IMG/VR virus record: IMGVR_UViG_3300042400_000891
Location: 1 to 36,015 of that record
Origin: a virus
DNA: 36,015 bases
Strand: one strand, 5' to 3'
The notes under the pieces are model-generated. The model was not told the DNA's origin. It saw nothing but the letters and a program-made list of their open reading frames with translations, and did no database searches. This document shows positions 21,132 through 30,752 of the stretch, one piece after another. The position numbers and the translations under genes are program-made. Each line of letters begins with the position of its first letter. The first letter of the stretch is position 1.

Positions 21132-21835
21132 TGAGAGATATTTACGATTTAGTACAAGACGAAATATTTAATAAAATCAATATTAATATTGAAGTTATTA
21201 ATGCTAGTATATTAACTAATGGTGTTCAAATAGTGTCTTTTTGTTCAAATAAATGGCTTCGAGTGGGGCAATTTTTAACTGATTCAAACAATAAGCAATG
21301 GAAAATAATTCTAATCGATTCTAACGGAAATGTATCAATAAAAAAACCACAAGGCGCAACAGATGTTAAAAGCTTGGATGTTTTAAAGGTTATATCACCA
21401 AAATTTTTGTTTGGAACTCATATAAGTGCAAACAATGAATATACTTTAAAACAAAGAAAAACAAATGATTTATTGCCTTTAATTTGGTTAGTTGAAAACA
21501 TTAGGGAAAAGGAGTATGGTAGAGATTCAAGCATAGAAAGAGATTCAAATTTAAGATTCTTTTTTTTGGATGACATTGATCCAAAAAATCAGCTTAATGA
21601 AGATTTTAGAAAAAATGCAGTAACTCCAATGTTAGCTTTAAAAGATGAATTTTTAAATGTAATTCAAAATAATTCAATATTTGTGCCTTACACTAGCGTT
21701 GATATTAGAACTATCACACGTTTTGGAAATGAAAAAGAAAGCGGTGCTTTTGAGAATATTTTAAACGACAATCTTTCTGGAGTTGAATTAAATATTACTT
21801 TAAATGTTTACCGAAATAATAAATGTAATTGTTAA
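21131..21835 (+). CDS. Putative head-tail joining or tail-completion protein
   Basis: A 234-aa protein. The N-terminal half is beta-rich (LRVGQFLTDSNNKQWKIILI), the second half includes LLPLIWLVENIREKEYGRDS and VPYTSVDIRTITRFGNEK, ending in KCNC. Located between the connector and the tail-tube gene; position suggests a joining or stopper role. No domain identified. Confidence 0.55.
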   Translation: MRDIYDLVQDEIFNKININIEVINASILTNGVQIVSFCSNKWLRVGQFLTDSNNKQWKIILIDSNGNVSIKKPQGATDVKSLDVLKVISPKFLFGTHISANNEYTLKQRKTNDLLPLIWLVENIREKEYGRDSSIERDSNLRFFFLDDIDPKNQLNEDFRKNAVTPMLALKDEFLNVIQNNSIFVPYTSVDIRTITRFGNEKESGAFENILNDNLSGVELNITLNVYRNNKCNC

Positions 21836-21856
21836 AAATTTAAAAAATAAAAAATT

Positions 21857-22759
21857 ATGTCATTAGGTTGTAAATGTGATTTAGGTTTATCAAATACTGG
21901 TATGCCAAATTGTATCACTATTCAAAGTGTTACGTCAAAAATGATTTTAGTTCCTTTGTTGGCAAATGATGGAACAAAAAATAAAATTGCTTTAGGAACT
22001 CCATTAACGGAAGTTTCTGTATTAGCATTATTGAATCAAACAGATTCTAGCAAAAGATGGTTTCCGCTTGGAACATTTGAAAACGTGGCTATGGAAAAAG
22101 CTGAATCTTCTTTTGAAGAAGCACCTTCTGGTAAAAAAGTTTTCATCAAACAAGGTAAACGTTCTTTTGCAGGTGAATTATGGGGTGCTACACCAACTTT
22201 ATTAGGTAAAATTCAAGATAATAGATGTGTTGAGTTTGGTATTTATATTGTTGATGTAAATGGTAATTTGATTGGTTCAAAACAAGGAACTGATTTATAT
22301 CCAATTCCAGTAGACAATCAGTCGTTCGATGCTCGTTTAATGTATGCTACTGATTCAACTACTCAAAAAATAATGGTTGCATTTGATTTTGAAAGATTGT
22401 TTGATGAAGCTACATTATGGATAATTACTCCTGCCGATGCAACTGATTACAACTTTAACAACGTAGAAGGTTTGTTAGATATTAATTTGTCTAAAGTTTC
22501 AGCAACGCAAACCACATTAGTGTTGAAAGGTAATTTAGATTACGGAACAGGTGCTGAAGGTATCGCAGTTAAAGGTTTAGTTCAGGCTGATTTTACTTTG
22601 AAACTTGCTTCTACCGGTGCTTCTATTCCACTAACGTCTGTTACAGCGGTTGACAATGTTTATACATTGAATTTTGCTTCTCAAACAGCAGGTACTTCTG
22701 TAATTGTTTCGGTTGCTAAGACTGGTTATGTAGGAACTTTAACTACCACATTGAACTAA
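21857..22759 (+). CDS. Putative major tail (tube) protein with Ig-like C-terminal domain
   Basis: A 300-aa protein. N-terminal part (1-195) is beta-rich, with a Cys cluster at the start (GCKCDLG, MPNC). The last ~110 residues (LSKVSATQTTLVLKGNLDYG... TSVIVSVAKTGYVGTLTTTLN) look like an added Ig-like or TIG-like domain, as in many siphovirus tube proteins. Isolated by its own promoter context and followed by a terminator, consistent with high expression. It lies upstream of the tape measure, the usual place for the tail tube. Confidence 0.7.
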   Translation: MSLGCKCDLGLSNTGMPNCITIQSVTSKMILVPLLANDGTKNKIALGTPLTEVSVLALLNQTDSSKRWFPLGTFENVAMEKAESSFEEAPSGKKVFIKQGKRSFAGELWGATPTLLGKIQDNRCVEFGIYIVDVNGNLIGSKQGTDLYPIPVDNQSFDARLMYATDSTTQKIMVAFDFERLFDEATLWIITPADATDYNFNNVEGLLDINLSKVSATQTTLVLKGNLDYGTGAEGIAVKGLVQADFTLKLASTGASIPLTSVTAVDNVYTLNFASQTAGTSVIVSVAKTGYVGTLTTTLN

Positions 22760-22781
22760 TTTAGTTCTTTTAATAACAAAG

Positions 22782-22810
22782 AAAGGGAAGCTTAATGTTT
22801 CCCTTTTTTT
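22782..22810 (+). terminator. Intrinsic terminator after the tail-tube gene
   Basis: Stem AAAGGGAA (22782-22789) with TTCCCTTT (22799-22806), 9-nt loop, long T run. Confidence 0.85.
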
Positions 22811-22811
22811 A

Positions 22812-22819
22812 TACTTTTG
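22812..22819 (+). promoter_or_regulatory. Candidate -7 element just before the 22824 gene
   Basis: TACTTTTG matches TAnnTTTG directly after a terminator. The ATG at 22824 is only 5 nt away, so a transcript from here would be leaderless or nearly so. Confidence 0.35.
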
Positions 22820-22823
22820 TTTT

Positions 22824-23273
22824 ATGGTGAATTTCTTAGATACTGATTTGGGAACATTGTGTAAAAATGCTAAACTTTTGAATGATAAAAGTGCGTGGAT
22901 TTATTCAATGGATATTAAAATACAGGATGAGATAATTTACTTGATTCAATATAAACAGTTATTTGAAGAAGGAGTTGATGGAACAGGTGAAGTTATTGGA
23001 TATTACAAACCATATACCGAACAATTAAATCCACTAAAAAAAGCAGGAACTCATTATACTTTATTAGATACAGGGGATTTCTATAAATCTATGTTTGTAG
23101 AAGTAATGGAAGATAGTTTTATAGTGAAAGCAAATGGTAAGAAAGGCAATAAAGATTTATTTGTAAAATATGGAGATGAAATAATCGGTTTAACTGATGA
23201 AAATAAGGATGTTTTAAGTAAATTACTATTAGAAAAATACATAAACTATGTCAAAGAAATACTACACGTTTGA
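22824..23273 (+). CDS. Putative tail protein
   Basis: A 149-aa protein. Central segment GEVIGYYKPYTEQLNPLKKAG, then HYTLLDTGDFYKSMFVEVM, and KYGDEIIGLTDENKDVLSKL resembles a conserved protein I have seen upstream of tape-measure genes in Bacteroidetes phages, without assigned function. Overlaps the next gene by 26 bp. It may be a tail-completion or tail-assembly protein. Confidence 0.6.
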   Translation: MVNFLDTDLGTLCKNAKLLNDKSAWIYSMDIKIQDEIIYLIQYKQLFEEGVDGTGEVIGYYKPYTEQLNPLKKAGTHYTLLDTGDFYKSMFVEVMEDSFIVKANGKKGNKDLFVKYGDEIIGLTDENKDVLSKLLLEKYINYVKEILHV

Positions 23274-23703
23274 TGATATTCCACTTTATAACTGGATAAA
23301 ATGCACTCAAGGAAATTTTGAGTATGTTTTATTGGTCCAGAAAGAAATTGATTTAAAGGAGTGCGAACAACAATTTAATTCAATTTTTGATGAATACATT
23401 AAAAATAATGGTTTGTCAAAAACATACATTAAACTTTTAGAATTAGTAAAAAAGAAAGCATTACTAGAAGTTGATTTTGTGATTTCACAAGATGAATTTT
23501 TATTAACCAAAATTGAAGTTTGTAAAGCGGATATCGAATCAATGAAAAAAAGCCAAGAAAAGGGGATTAGCATTCAAGAAACTTTGGTTATTTTATCAAA
23601 ATATATGGGATATAGGTTAGATTGGAAAGTGATAACAAAAAATGAATATGATATGATTTTACAACAATATTCAAATAACAATAAACCGCAACAAAATGGC
23701 TAA
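23248..23703 (+). CDS. Putative tail assembly protein upstream of the tape measure
   Basis: A 151-aa, mostly helical, charged protein (DLKECEQQFNSIFDEYIKNN, YIKLLELVKKKALLEVDFVI). Lies between a tail protein and the tape measure, where siphophages usually encode tail assembly chaperones. It overlaps both neighbours (26 bp and 8 bp). Starts at ATG 23248. Function inferred only from position. Confidence 0.55.
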   Translation: MSKKYYTFDDIPLYNWIKCTQGNFEYVLLVQKEIDLKECEQQFNSIFDEYIKNNGLSKTYIKLLELVKKKALLEVDFVISQDEFLLTKIEVCKADIESMKKSQEKGISIQETLVILSKYMGYRLDWKVITKNEYDMILQQYSNNNKPQQNG

Positions 23704-26569
23704 ACAAGTTAAATCGGTTGATGTAATCGAACAAAATATATTCGCGAACACTATTAAAAGTGCTGATGATTTAATTAGTAAGTTGACCGCATTAAACACG
23801 GAGTTTAAAGTTGTTGCAGAAACTACCAAAGAAGTAATTAAAGCAGGCAAATTTGATAGTGTTAAAAGTTTAAACGACTTTAACAAAGCCACTGAAAACG
23901 CTACCAAATTACTTCAGAAACAACTTCAGGTTCAAAATGAGTTAAACAAAGCATCAAAATTAAAAGCTGAGATTGAAGATAAACAAGCAGCAACAACGCT
24001 TAAAAATGAAAAAATTGAAAGCGAAAGATTAAAACGCACTATTCAGCAAACAAAAGAAACTGAAAGATTAACAAAAGCAACCGAGCGAGAAACACAAAAA
24101 CAGACAGCGTTATCTTCTGCTTATGGTAGAGTTAATAAAATGCTTAATGGTTTACGATCGGAGTATCGAGATTTAGCAATTAGAAAGGAATTAGGTGCAA
24201 AATTAACCGAGAAAGAAGAGTTTAGATATACCAATTTAGAGAAACGTATTCAAACTTTTGATAAAGCGTTGAAAAGTGTTGATGCTTCAATGGGTATGCA
24301 CCAACGTAATGTAGGTAATTATAAAAGTGGGTTTGATGGATTAGGTTTTGCTGTTGCACAAGTGACTCGCGAGGGTTCAGCATTTGTAAATTCAGTTCAA
24401 ACTGGTTTTATGGCTATCTCGAATAACTTACCTATATTATTCGATGAGTTACAAAAAGTTAAAAGGGCTAATGTAGAATTAGCTGCAACAGGGCAACCAA
24501 CAACAAGTGTATTTAAACAATTAGCAAGTTCAATTTTTAGTTTTCAAACCTTATTGAGTGTAGGTGTTACCTTACTTACTATTTATGGAGCTAAAATAAT
24601 TGACTGGGTAAGTAATGCTTTGAATCCTGCTAATAAAGAATTAGAAAAATTAAACGAAAGACAGAAGAAACAACGCGAATATGTAGGTCAAGAAAGTGCC
24701 GAATATGTGGGGTTAATTATGGCATTAAAACAAACAAATGCTCAAAGTAAAGAGCGTGCAAAATTGATAAAAGAAATAAATGATAAATTCAATGTCCACA
24801 TAAAAAATATGAAGGATGAAAAGGAATTTCAAAAACAAATTAATAATGAAGTAAAAGATTATATTGAATATAAAAAATCTGAATATAGAATCAAGGCTAA
24901 TGAAGAATTAATTGCATTAAACCTGGCAAAGCAAGCGAAACTAACAAAGGAGTTAAATGATTTGCAAAAACAATCAAAAGATAGTAGAGATGAACAATTA
25001 CAAGCTGAATTAAGATATAGAGTCAGAGTAAAACAATTACAAGACCAAGGATTAAGAGATTTTAATTTATCACAAGTAGCCGATCAAGTTGGTTACGGAA
25101 AATTTTTAGAATTAGATAGGCAAATCAATTCTGTGAAACGCGAATTAGAAGAAGCAAATAAAAGATTAAATTCTTATGGTTTTGCAATTGGTAAAGCAAA
25201 ACAATGGACAGATAAATACAATGATTCAAAAGAAGCTGAAAGAGATACGCAAAAACAAATAAATGAATATGCTACTAAATATTTTGAGATTCTCGCTAAA
25301 ATTACTGCATTAGAAGAACAACGAAAAGTTGGAAAACAACAATCTGAATTAGATAAAGAAGTTCAAAAACAATTAAAAAACATTCAAACTACTGGAGATG
25401 GTGAAATTGCCGAAACGTATAGAATTTTAACAGAGCAAAACAGATTAAGACAAGAAGCTAGACAAACGGATTATGAAGCAAGCAAAAAGGCACGAGAAGA
25501 AGATTATAATCGTAAAATACGTGAAATAAATAAAGATTTAAAACAGTTAGAAAAAGCTGGAAAAACAGATACAGATGCCTACAAACAATTGCAAGAAAAT
25601 AAGAAAGCAATCAAAAAAGAATTTGATGCACAAAACAAACTATCATCTTTAGAAAATGAAGATGCAATGAAAAAGATTACAGAAGACAGTTTAAAAGAAT
25701 TGGAAGCAATTAATAAAACGTATTATGATGCTATTTCTAAATATAGAGAACAAGAAGATGAAGATGAAAAATTAAAAGCGGAAAAAAAATTAAAACAACA
25801 AAAAGACATTTTTAAGCAATTGGATGAATTAGCGAAATTTTCAGCAGATTATTTTATCAAACAATCAGAGCGGAAAATATCAATGATAGATAAGCAAATT
25901 GATGCTATGCAAAAACAAAATGATTATATGCAACAATTAGCTGCTAATGGCAATATAACAGCTCAACAATCTTTAGCTTATAACAATAAATTAATTATTG
26001 ATGCAAATAAAGAAAAAGCAAAAGAACTTAAGAAACAAGAAAGAATAAAAATTGCAATGACTGTTTTTGATGCTTATAATTCTAATCTGCAAAATAAAGA
26101 GGTTGGAGGTAAAAACGCTTTAGTAAAAACGATTACAGACGTATCATTGCTAACCGCTTTTGTTAACTCGCTTCCTTCATTTATGGATGGTACAGAAGAT
26201 ACTGGAAAAAATGGGAAAGGAATTGATGGAAAAGGTGGATTTCATGCTATTTTACATCCTAATGAACGTGTAATTCCAAAAGAATTAAATAGTAAAATGG
26301 GTGGAATTTCAAACTTTGAATTATCTACAATAGCGGAGGATTATTTACGTGGAAATATCATTAATAAATATGATACAGCTATAAATACTAATTGGAATGC
26401 AAATTTATTAGTTAGTGAAATTCGCGATCTAAAAAACATTATTCAAAATAAACCAGAAACTAATATTGAAATGGGTGAAATTGTTGGTGGAGTAATGAAA
26501 ATTGTTGAATCTACAAGAGTAAACAATACAACGATAAGAAATATTCATAGATTTAATAAGAAAATATGA
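23696..26569 (+). CDS. Tape measure protein
   Basis: A 957-aa, largely helical and coiled-coil protein with Lys/Gln/Glu-rich stretches (about residues 60-150 and 540-740), the familiar MHQRNVGNYKSGFDGLGFAV segment (about residue 205) and a hydrophobic segment (about 283-305, FQTLLSVGVTLLTIYGAKII) that could span the membrane on DNA injection. The C-terminal GGFHAILHPNERVIPKELNS segment is also typical. At about 0.15 nm per residue it would give a tail of some 140 nm, i.e. a siphophage (inference). Confidence 0.9.
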   Translation: MAKQVKSVDVIEQNIFANTIKSADDLISKLTALNTEFKVVAETTKEVIKAGKFDSVKSLNDFNKATENATKLLQKQLQVQNELNKASKLKAEIEDKQAATTLKNEKIESERLKRTIQQTKETERLTKATERETQKQTALSSAYGRVNKMLNGLRSEYRDLAIRKELGAKLTEKEEFRYTNLEKRIQTFDKALKSVDASMGMHQRNVGNYKSGFDGLGFAVAQVTREGSAFVNSVQTGFMAISNNLPILFDELQKVKRANVELAATGQPTTSVFKQLASSIFSFQTLLSVGVTLLTIYGAKIIDWVSNALNPANKELEKLNERQKKQREYVGQESAEYVGLIMALKQTNAQSKERAKLIKEINDKFNVHIKNMKDEKEFQKQINNEVKDYIEYKKSEYRIKANEELIALNLAKQAKLTKELNDLQKQSKDSRDEQLQAELRYRVRVKQLQDQGLRDFNLSQVADQVGYGKFLELDRQINSVKRELEEANKRLNSYGFAIGKAKQWTDKYNDSKEAERDTQKQINEYATKYFEILAKITALEEQRKVGKQQSELDKEVQKQLKNIQTTGDGEIAETYRILTEQNRLRQEARQTDYEASKKAREEDYNRKIREINKDLKQLEKAGKTDTDAYKQLQENKKAIKKEFDAQNKLSSLENEDAMKKITEDSLKELEAINKTYYDAISKYREQEDEDEKLKAEKKLKQQKDIFKQLDELAKFSADYFIKQSERKISMIDKQIDAMQKQNDYMQQLAANGNITAQQSLAYNNKLIIDANKEKAKELKKQERIKIAMTVFDAYNSNLQNKEVGGKNALVKTITDVSLLTAFVNSLPSFMDGTEDTGKNGKGIDGKGGFHAILHPNERVIPKELNSKMGGISNFELSTIAEDYLRGNIINKYDTAINTNWNANLLVSEIRDLKNIIQNKPETNIEMGEIVGGVMKIVESTRVNNTTIRNIHRFNKKI

Positions 26570-28239
26570 AGCACTTTTTAAAAGGAAAAGAAGTTACACC
26601 GAGAAACTTAGAAGATATAGGAATCTCGGTGGACTTCTCTAAAGATGTTCAGCAGGAAGCTTTAAACATAGATAATGTAATTATACCGATGCAAGGTAAA
26701 AGTATTGTTATGGAGCATTTAAACACAATTGGTTTATCTGAAGGAATACCATATGAAATTCAATTTGGTAATAAAAAGCTACCTTATTACGTAGATTTAT
26801 TAGATAATTTAAAGATAAGAACTAATGAAGTAGAATTAAAAATAAAACAAAGGTATGCACATGACAACTTTATTGAAAATGCAAATGGTTTAACTTTTGA
26901 TTATTTAAATAGTATTAAAGCATTAAGAACTTATGATTTAAAATATAGAATTATTCAATCTGAACCTTTATTTAAATCATTAGTAATTGCTACTACAATT
27001 TATGCGGTTTCAAGAACTATTCAAGACCAAATAAGGGAACTGGCTAAAACTTCAAAGGAATTTGCTTCGGTAGTTGCATATGGTTTATCTGCAGCAGGAA
27101 AAATTATAGAAGCAGGAATACAATTAGGTATTCAGATAGCTTATTTAGGTGTTTTAGTTTATCAAGTAAAAAAACTTGCTGCTGATTTACGCGAATTAAT
27201 GTTTCCAAAAACTAGAATATACAAAGCTTGTAAAGTAATCGACTTACTAAAAGATGGATGTTCACATTTAGGATATACTTTTAAATCTACAATTTTAGAA
27301 GGCGAGTACAAAAATTTAGCGGTTGTATCAATAGCTCAAAATAGAGCTAAAAAGGGAATTTTAGATTATTTAGAATCTGAATTAAATTTTGCTTTTAACA
27401 CAGGTTATCCTACAGCAAATGACACCACACCAACATTAGGTGTTTTAATTCAAGCGATGCAAACTATGTTCAATGCAAAAATAAAAGTAAGAAATGGTAT
27501 TGTAGAATTAGAAAGGTGGGATTATTGGGTTGATCAAGCACAAGGAAGCATAAGAGTAGCTTTACCAGTGCAAACAGATGCTTCAGATGAATACGAAATA
27601 GATACAGGTAGAATTTTTAAAAGATACTTAATCCAATATCAAACAGATTATTCCGATTTAACAACATTAGATAATTACGCTGATACAGTTAGTGAATATT
27701 CATCAGAAAGAAAGCAAATTATAAATCAAGATTTAAATGTATTAAAAGGTTTAACAGATGCAAACATTCCATTTGCAAAAGCAAAAAGAAAAACATTTAT
27801 CAATTGGATAGAAACACAATTTATTAACTGTCTTAAAGTAATTGATAATGCTTTCGGTTCTAATTATGCTAATCAACAATCTCCATTTGGAATAATGGAA
27901 GTAACAAATCAATATTTTGCTATAACTAAATTAGTATTGATTGATGGTGGTGGCAAAATGTTTTCTAATGAAAAAATGGCACCTACTTATTTATGGGATA
28001 AATTTCATTCTGTAAATGATCCAAATTTATATTCATGGATAATTAGAAGAAAAGTTCCAACTGCTATGACTGAGAATGAGTTTTTGCAATTATTAGACAA
28101 TAATTATGCTCAAATAAACGGAACTCAATGTGAGATTATGAATATGGAATTTTTGCCTATGCAAAACAAAGCTTTTATTGACTATAAACAAAAAACTAAA
28201 CTATATAAGCAGAATGTATTTATTCAAAAAATTTATTGA
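26566..28239 (+). CDS. Putative distal tail/baseplate protein
   Basis: A 557-aa protein starting in the ATGA of the tape measure stop. N-terminal beta-rich domain (1-130), a hydrophobic helical segment (about 140-205, SLVIATTIYAVSR, GIQLGIQIAYLGVLVYQV), then a mixed domain. Position right after the tape measure matches Dit/Tal-type tail-tip proteins, but no diagnostic motif is evident. Confidence 0.65.
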   Translation: MKHFLKGKEVTPRNLEDIGISVDFSKDVQQEALNIDNVIIPMQGKSIVMEHLNTIGLSEGIPYEIQFGNKKLPYYVDLLDNLKIRTNEVELKIKQRYAHDNFIENANGLTFDYLNSIKALRTYDLKYRIIQSEPLFKSLVIATTIYAVSRTIQDQIRELAKTSKEFASVVAYGLSAAGKIIEAGIQLGIQIAYLGVLVYQVKKLAADLRELMFPKTRIYKACKVIDLLKDGCSHLGYTFKSTILEGEYKNLAVVSIAQNRAKKGILDYLESELNFAFNTGYPTANDTTPTLGVLIQAMQTMFNAKIKVRNGIVELERWDYWVDQAQGSIRVALPVQTDASDEYEIDTGRIFKRYLIQYQTDYSDLTTLDNYADTVSEYSSERKQIINQDLNVLKGLTDANIPFAKAKRKTFINWIETQFINCLKVIDNAFGSNYANQQSPFGIMEVTNQYFAITKLVLIDGGGKMFSNEKMAPTYLWDKFHSVNDPNLYSWIIRRKVPTAMTENEFLQLLDNNYAQINGTQCEIMNMEFLPMQNKAFIDYKQKTKLYKQNVFIQKIY

Positions 28240-28251
28240 TAATTTTACAAT

Positions 28252-28446
28252 ATGAATCCTTTTGAACAATTTATTGAAAATCTAATTGGAGAAACTGAAA
28301 AAGCAATTTTAAGTTTATCAAATATTGAAGGTGATGAAAAAGGAAAATCTTTATTGTTAGATGTTCAAAATGCTTTAAAATCAAATGATATTGATAAACT
28401 AAATGAAATCATAAAAGAAAATGGCGATAAACTTAGTACAAAGTAG
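28252..28446 (+). CDS. Hypothetical small acidic helical protein
   Basis: A 64-aa, acidic, all-helical protein (MNPFEQFIENLIGETEKAIL...). Lies between tail-tip genes and overlaps the next gene by 26 bp in another frame. Possibly a small tail-assembly factor. No family recognised. Confidence 0.6.
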   Translation: MNPFEQFIENLIGETEKAILSLSNIEGDEKGKSLLLDVQNALKSNDIDKLNEIIKENGDKLSTK

Positions 28447-30751
28447 CTTTGAGGATATTTACGGAAATGTAACAAGCCAATTTAAAGCAAATGCAGGTGA
28501 TAAAATAAAAGTAAAGCATTTGTACGAAATGGAGATAAGTTTTGTTTCTACAAATACAAATGCTATTGAAATTAATAATCTTGAAAGAAAATTATCTCGT
28601 ACAAGTGGTTCATTTTTAGACGATGGATTTTATGCAGGTCAAACTTATGCTTTATATGAAGTTAACGAAAATAACAATATTCATGCTTCATATACTGGTA
28701 CAATTTTAAGTGTTTCAGATAGTTTTATTACAGCAACAAACTTACCAAACATAAATGATTGGAATAGTATTTCAACAGGTCATATAATTGTATTGTTAGC
28801 TTTAGACACATACAAATCAATTGAATTTGCTTTTAATTTTGTTGACAATGAAAGTCCTACACCAAGTTTAGGTTCGTTGATTGATGGTGAAACAAGTAAA
28901 TTTTCTGCAATTAATATTCATGATTTAGCTGTAAATACTTCATTACCATTGGTTCAAAATGGTAAAAAATCAGGTCAATTTTCTGTAACAAACGCAACAA
29001 TAAAAAGAGTAACCGACACTACTAACCCATATACTGCATTTAATTCAACAAGAAGAAATTATGAGGTGTCATTTGAACTTATAATGCCTTCAATGTTTAG
29101 TGAAAATAGCTTTATTGGACAAAATTGTTTAAAGTATTATTCACTTGCTCAATTTAAAGTTATTCCTACTGCTTATTTTGCATCTACAAAGGTTGAATAC
29201 AATACAACTGCTAATACTGGTTTATGGAATGAAGGATTTAATGCAGACCAAGCAAACTCTACTTATAGCTTAGGTGTAGATTCTTTATTTTTTAATACTA
29301 CTAATACCTTTACAATAACTGCAACTTCTTTAACTTCTCTTGGAATTAATTCAGTTGAATTAGGTGCTATGTACCTTACTCTTGATGATGATTTCAATAA
29401 AAACAAAGAAGAATCTCAAGATGAAATTTTACCACTATTAAAAACTGGTTTAATTAATGCGACAAACATTAATGATTCTTGGGTAAGTACAACTTCTAAA
29501 GAATTTGAAATTACATTAAATGATTTTTCAATTACTGATTTAGGTGGTGTAAGAACATATTCATTAGAATTTATATTAAATCCATTTTATTCAAATCCTA
29601 ATGGTTTTGGAAAGTTTATTGAAGATAGAGGTGAATTAGATAGGGAATTTCTTATATGGTTAAAAGTTGGAAACACTAATAGATTGTTATTTGATAGTCA
29701 ATTATTGTTTGATGAGCCAGTAGGACAGCCTTTTACTCCAATTACTGCTAATTACATCAATCACGATAATAACATAGATTACAAGCAAGTTATTAGTGTT
29801 TTAAACAATAAATCAAACAATGATTTTAACTTAGAAGATGATATTACACATATATCTGAATTTTCTTTATTTTCTACAGATGTAAATGAAACAATAAATG
29901 CAAAGGTTGTTGTTGTAAATTTATCGAATGACTTTGAATTTGTATTGGATAAAGTTTCGTTTGATTTAACAGATGTAGACTTACAATATTTTATAAATCA
30001 AGTTGCACCTTTAACAAACAATTTACCTGATTCATCAAGAAAAAAAGAAGCGTTTTTATATGAAAGAAGTGCTTTATCAGGAAATGAAATGGAATTAAGA
30101 TTGTTTTATCCTATAGTTATAGATTGGAGATATTGGGAAGAAGTTTTAACTACTCACCCATTTTTTGTATCTCAAAATAAAAACAATTCAAATTGGTTAA
30201 ATTATCAAAGTTTACCTTGGAAAGTTTTCGTTAAAATTGAAATAAAAAGAAATGGTGTTATTGACTATTATTATCAGCCTTTAGATTTTAAAGATTATGA
30301 TGATTGGTCAGGTATCTCAACGATTGAATTGTTTGATGCTACTGGTACAACACAATATTCTAATATGCAAGAAAATATGACTATGATGATTAAGGCAACA
30401 CATATATTTCCATCAAATTATTTTGGTAATCCTTGGGGTATGATAACTATAGAGCCAAAAGAAAGTTCACCAAGATATATTTTATCAACTGAAATAGATA
30501 GAACTCAAACAGAAAATCCTCTTGTGGGTATTTCAGTACAACAAAGATGTGATATAGAGTTTTATTCAGCAAACACAATAATACTAAGGGCTTATGTCAA
30601 TACAAATTTATTAGATGGAAGTAATTTTTGTATATCTTCAAAAATTAGTGAAGATGGACAAGAAAATAATAACCCTGAATTAAATAAATTAACTGAAGAT
30701 AATCAAGATAAGATTACAGAAGATGCTTTAAACATAAAAATAATAGAATAA
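28421..30751 (+). CDS. Large tail-tip structural protein
   Basis: A 776-aa, beta-rich protein (IYGNVTSQFKANAGDKIKVK, repeated stretches of FELIMPSMFSE and FEITLNDFSITDL type). Start ATG at 28421 overlaps the small gene by 26 bp. Its size, beta content and place between the tail tip and the fibre gene suggest a baseplate hub or receptor-binding protein. C-terminal 30 residues are low-complexity (Asp/Glu/Asn). Family not recognised. Confidence 0.65.
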   Translation: MAINLVQSSFEDIYGNVTSQFKANAGDKIKVKHLYEMEISFVSTNTNAIEINNLERKLSRTSGSFLDDGFYAGQTYALYEVNENNNIHASYTGTILSVSDSFITATNLPNINDWNSISTGHIIVLLALDTYKSIEFAFNFVDNESPTPSLGSLIDGETSKFSAINIHDLAVNTSLPLVQNGKKSGQFSVTNATIKRVTDTTNPYTAFNSTRRNYEVSFELIMPSMFSENSFIGQNCLKYYSLAQFKVIPTAYFASTKVEYNTTANTGLWNEGFNADQANSTYSLGVDSLFFNTTNTFTITATSLTSLGINSVELGAMYLTLDDDFNKNKEESQDEILPLLKTGLINATNINDSWVSTTSKEFEITLNDFSITDLGGVRTYSLEFILNPFYSNPNGFGKFIEDRGELDREFLIWLKVGNTNRLLFDSQLLFDEPVGQPFTPITANYINHDNNIDYKQVISVLNNKSNNDFNLEDDITHISEFSLFSTDVNETINAKVVVVNLSNDFEFVLDKVSFDLTDVDLQYFINQVAPLTNNLPDSSRKKEAFLYERSALSGNEMELRLFYPIVIDWRYWEEVLTTHPFFVSQNKNNSNWLNYQSLPWKVFVKIEIKRNGVIDYYYQPLDFKDYDDWSGISTIELFDATGTTQYSNMQENMTMMIKATHIFPSNYFGNPWGMITIEPKESSPRYILSTEIDRTQTENPLVGISVQQRCDIEFYSANTIILRAYVNTNLLDGSNFCISSKISEDGQENNNPELNKLTEDNQDKITEDALNIKIIE

Positions 30752-30752
30752 A

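Noticed and set aside
23248-23273. Programmed frameshift between the two ORFs upstream of the tape measure
   Set aside because: The second ORF has its own ATG in the overlap and no clear slippery heptamer was seen; separate genes are simpler.
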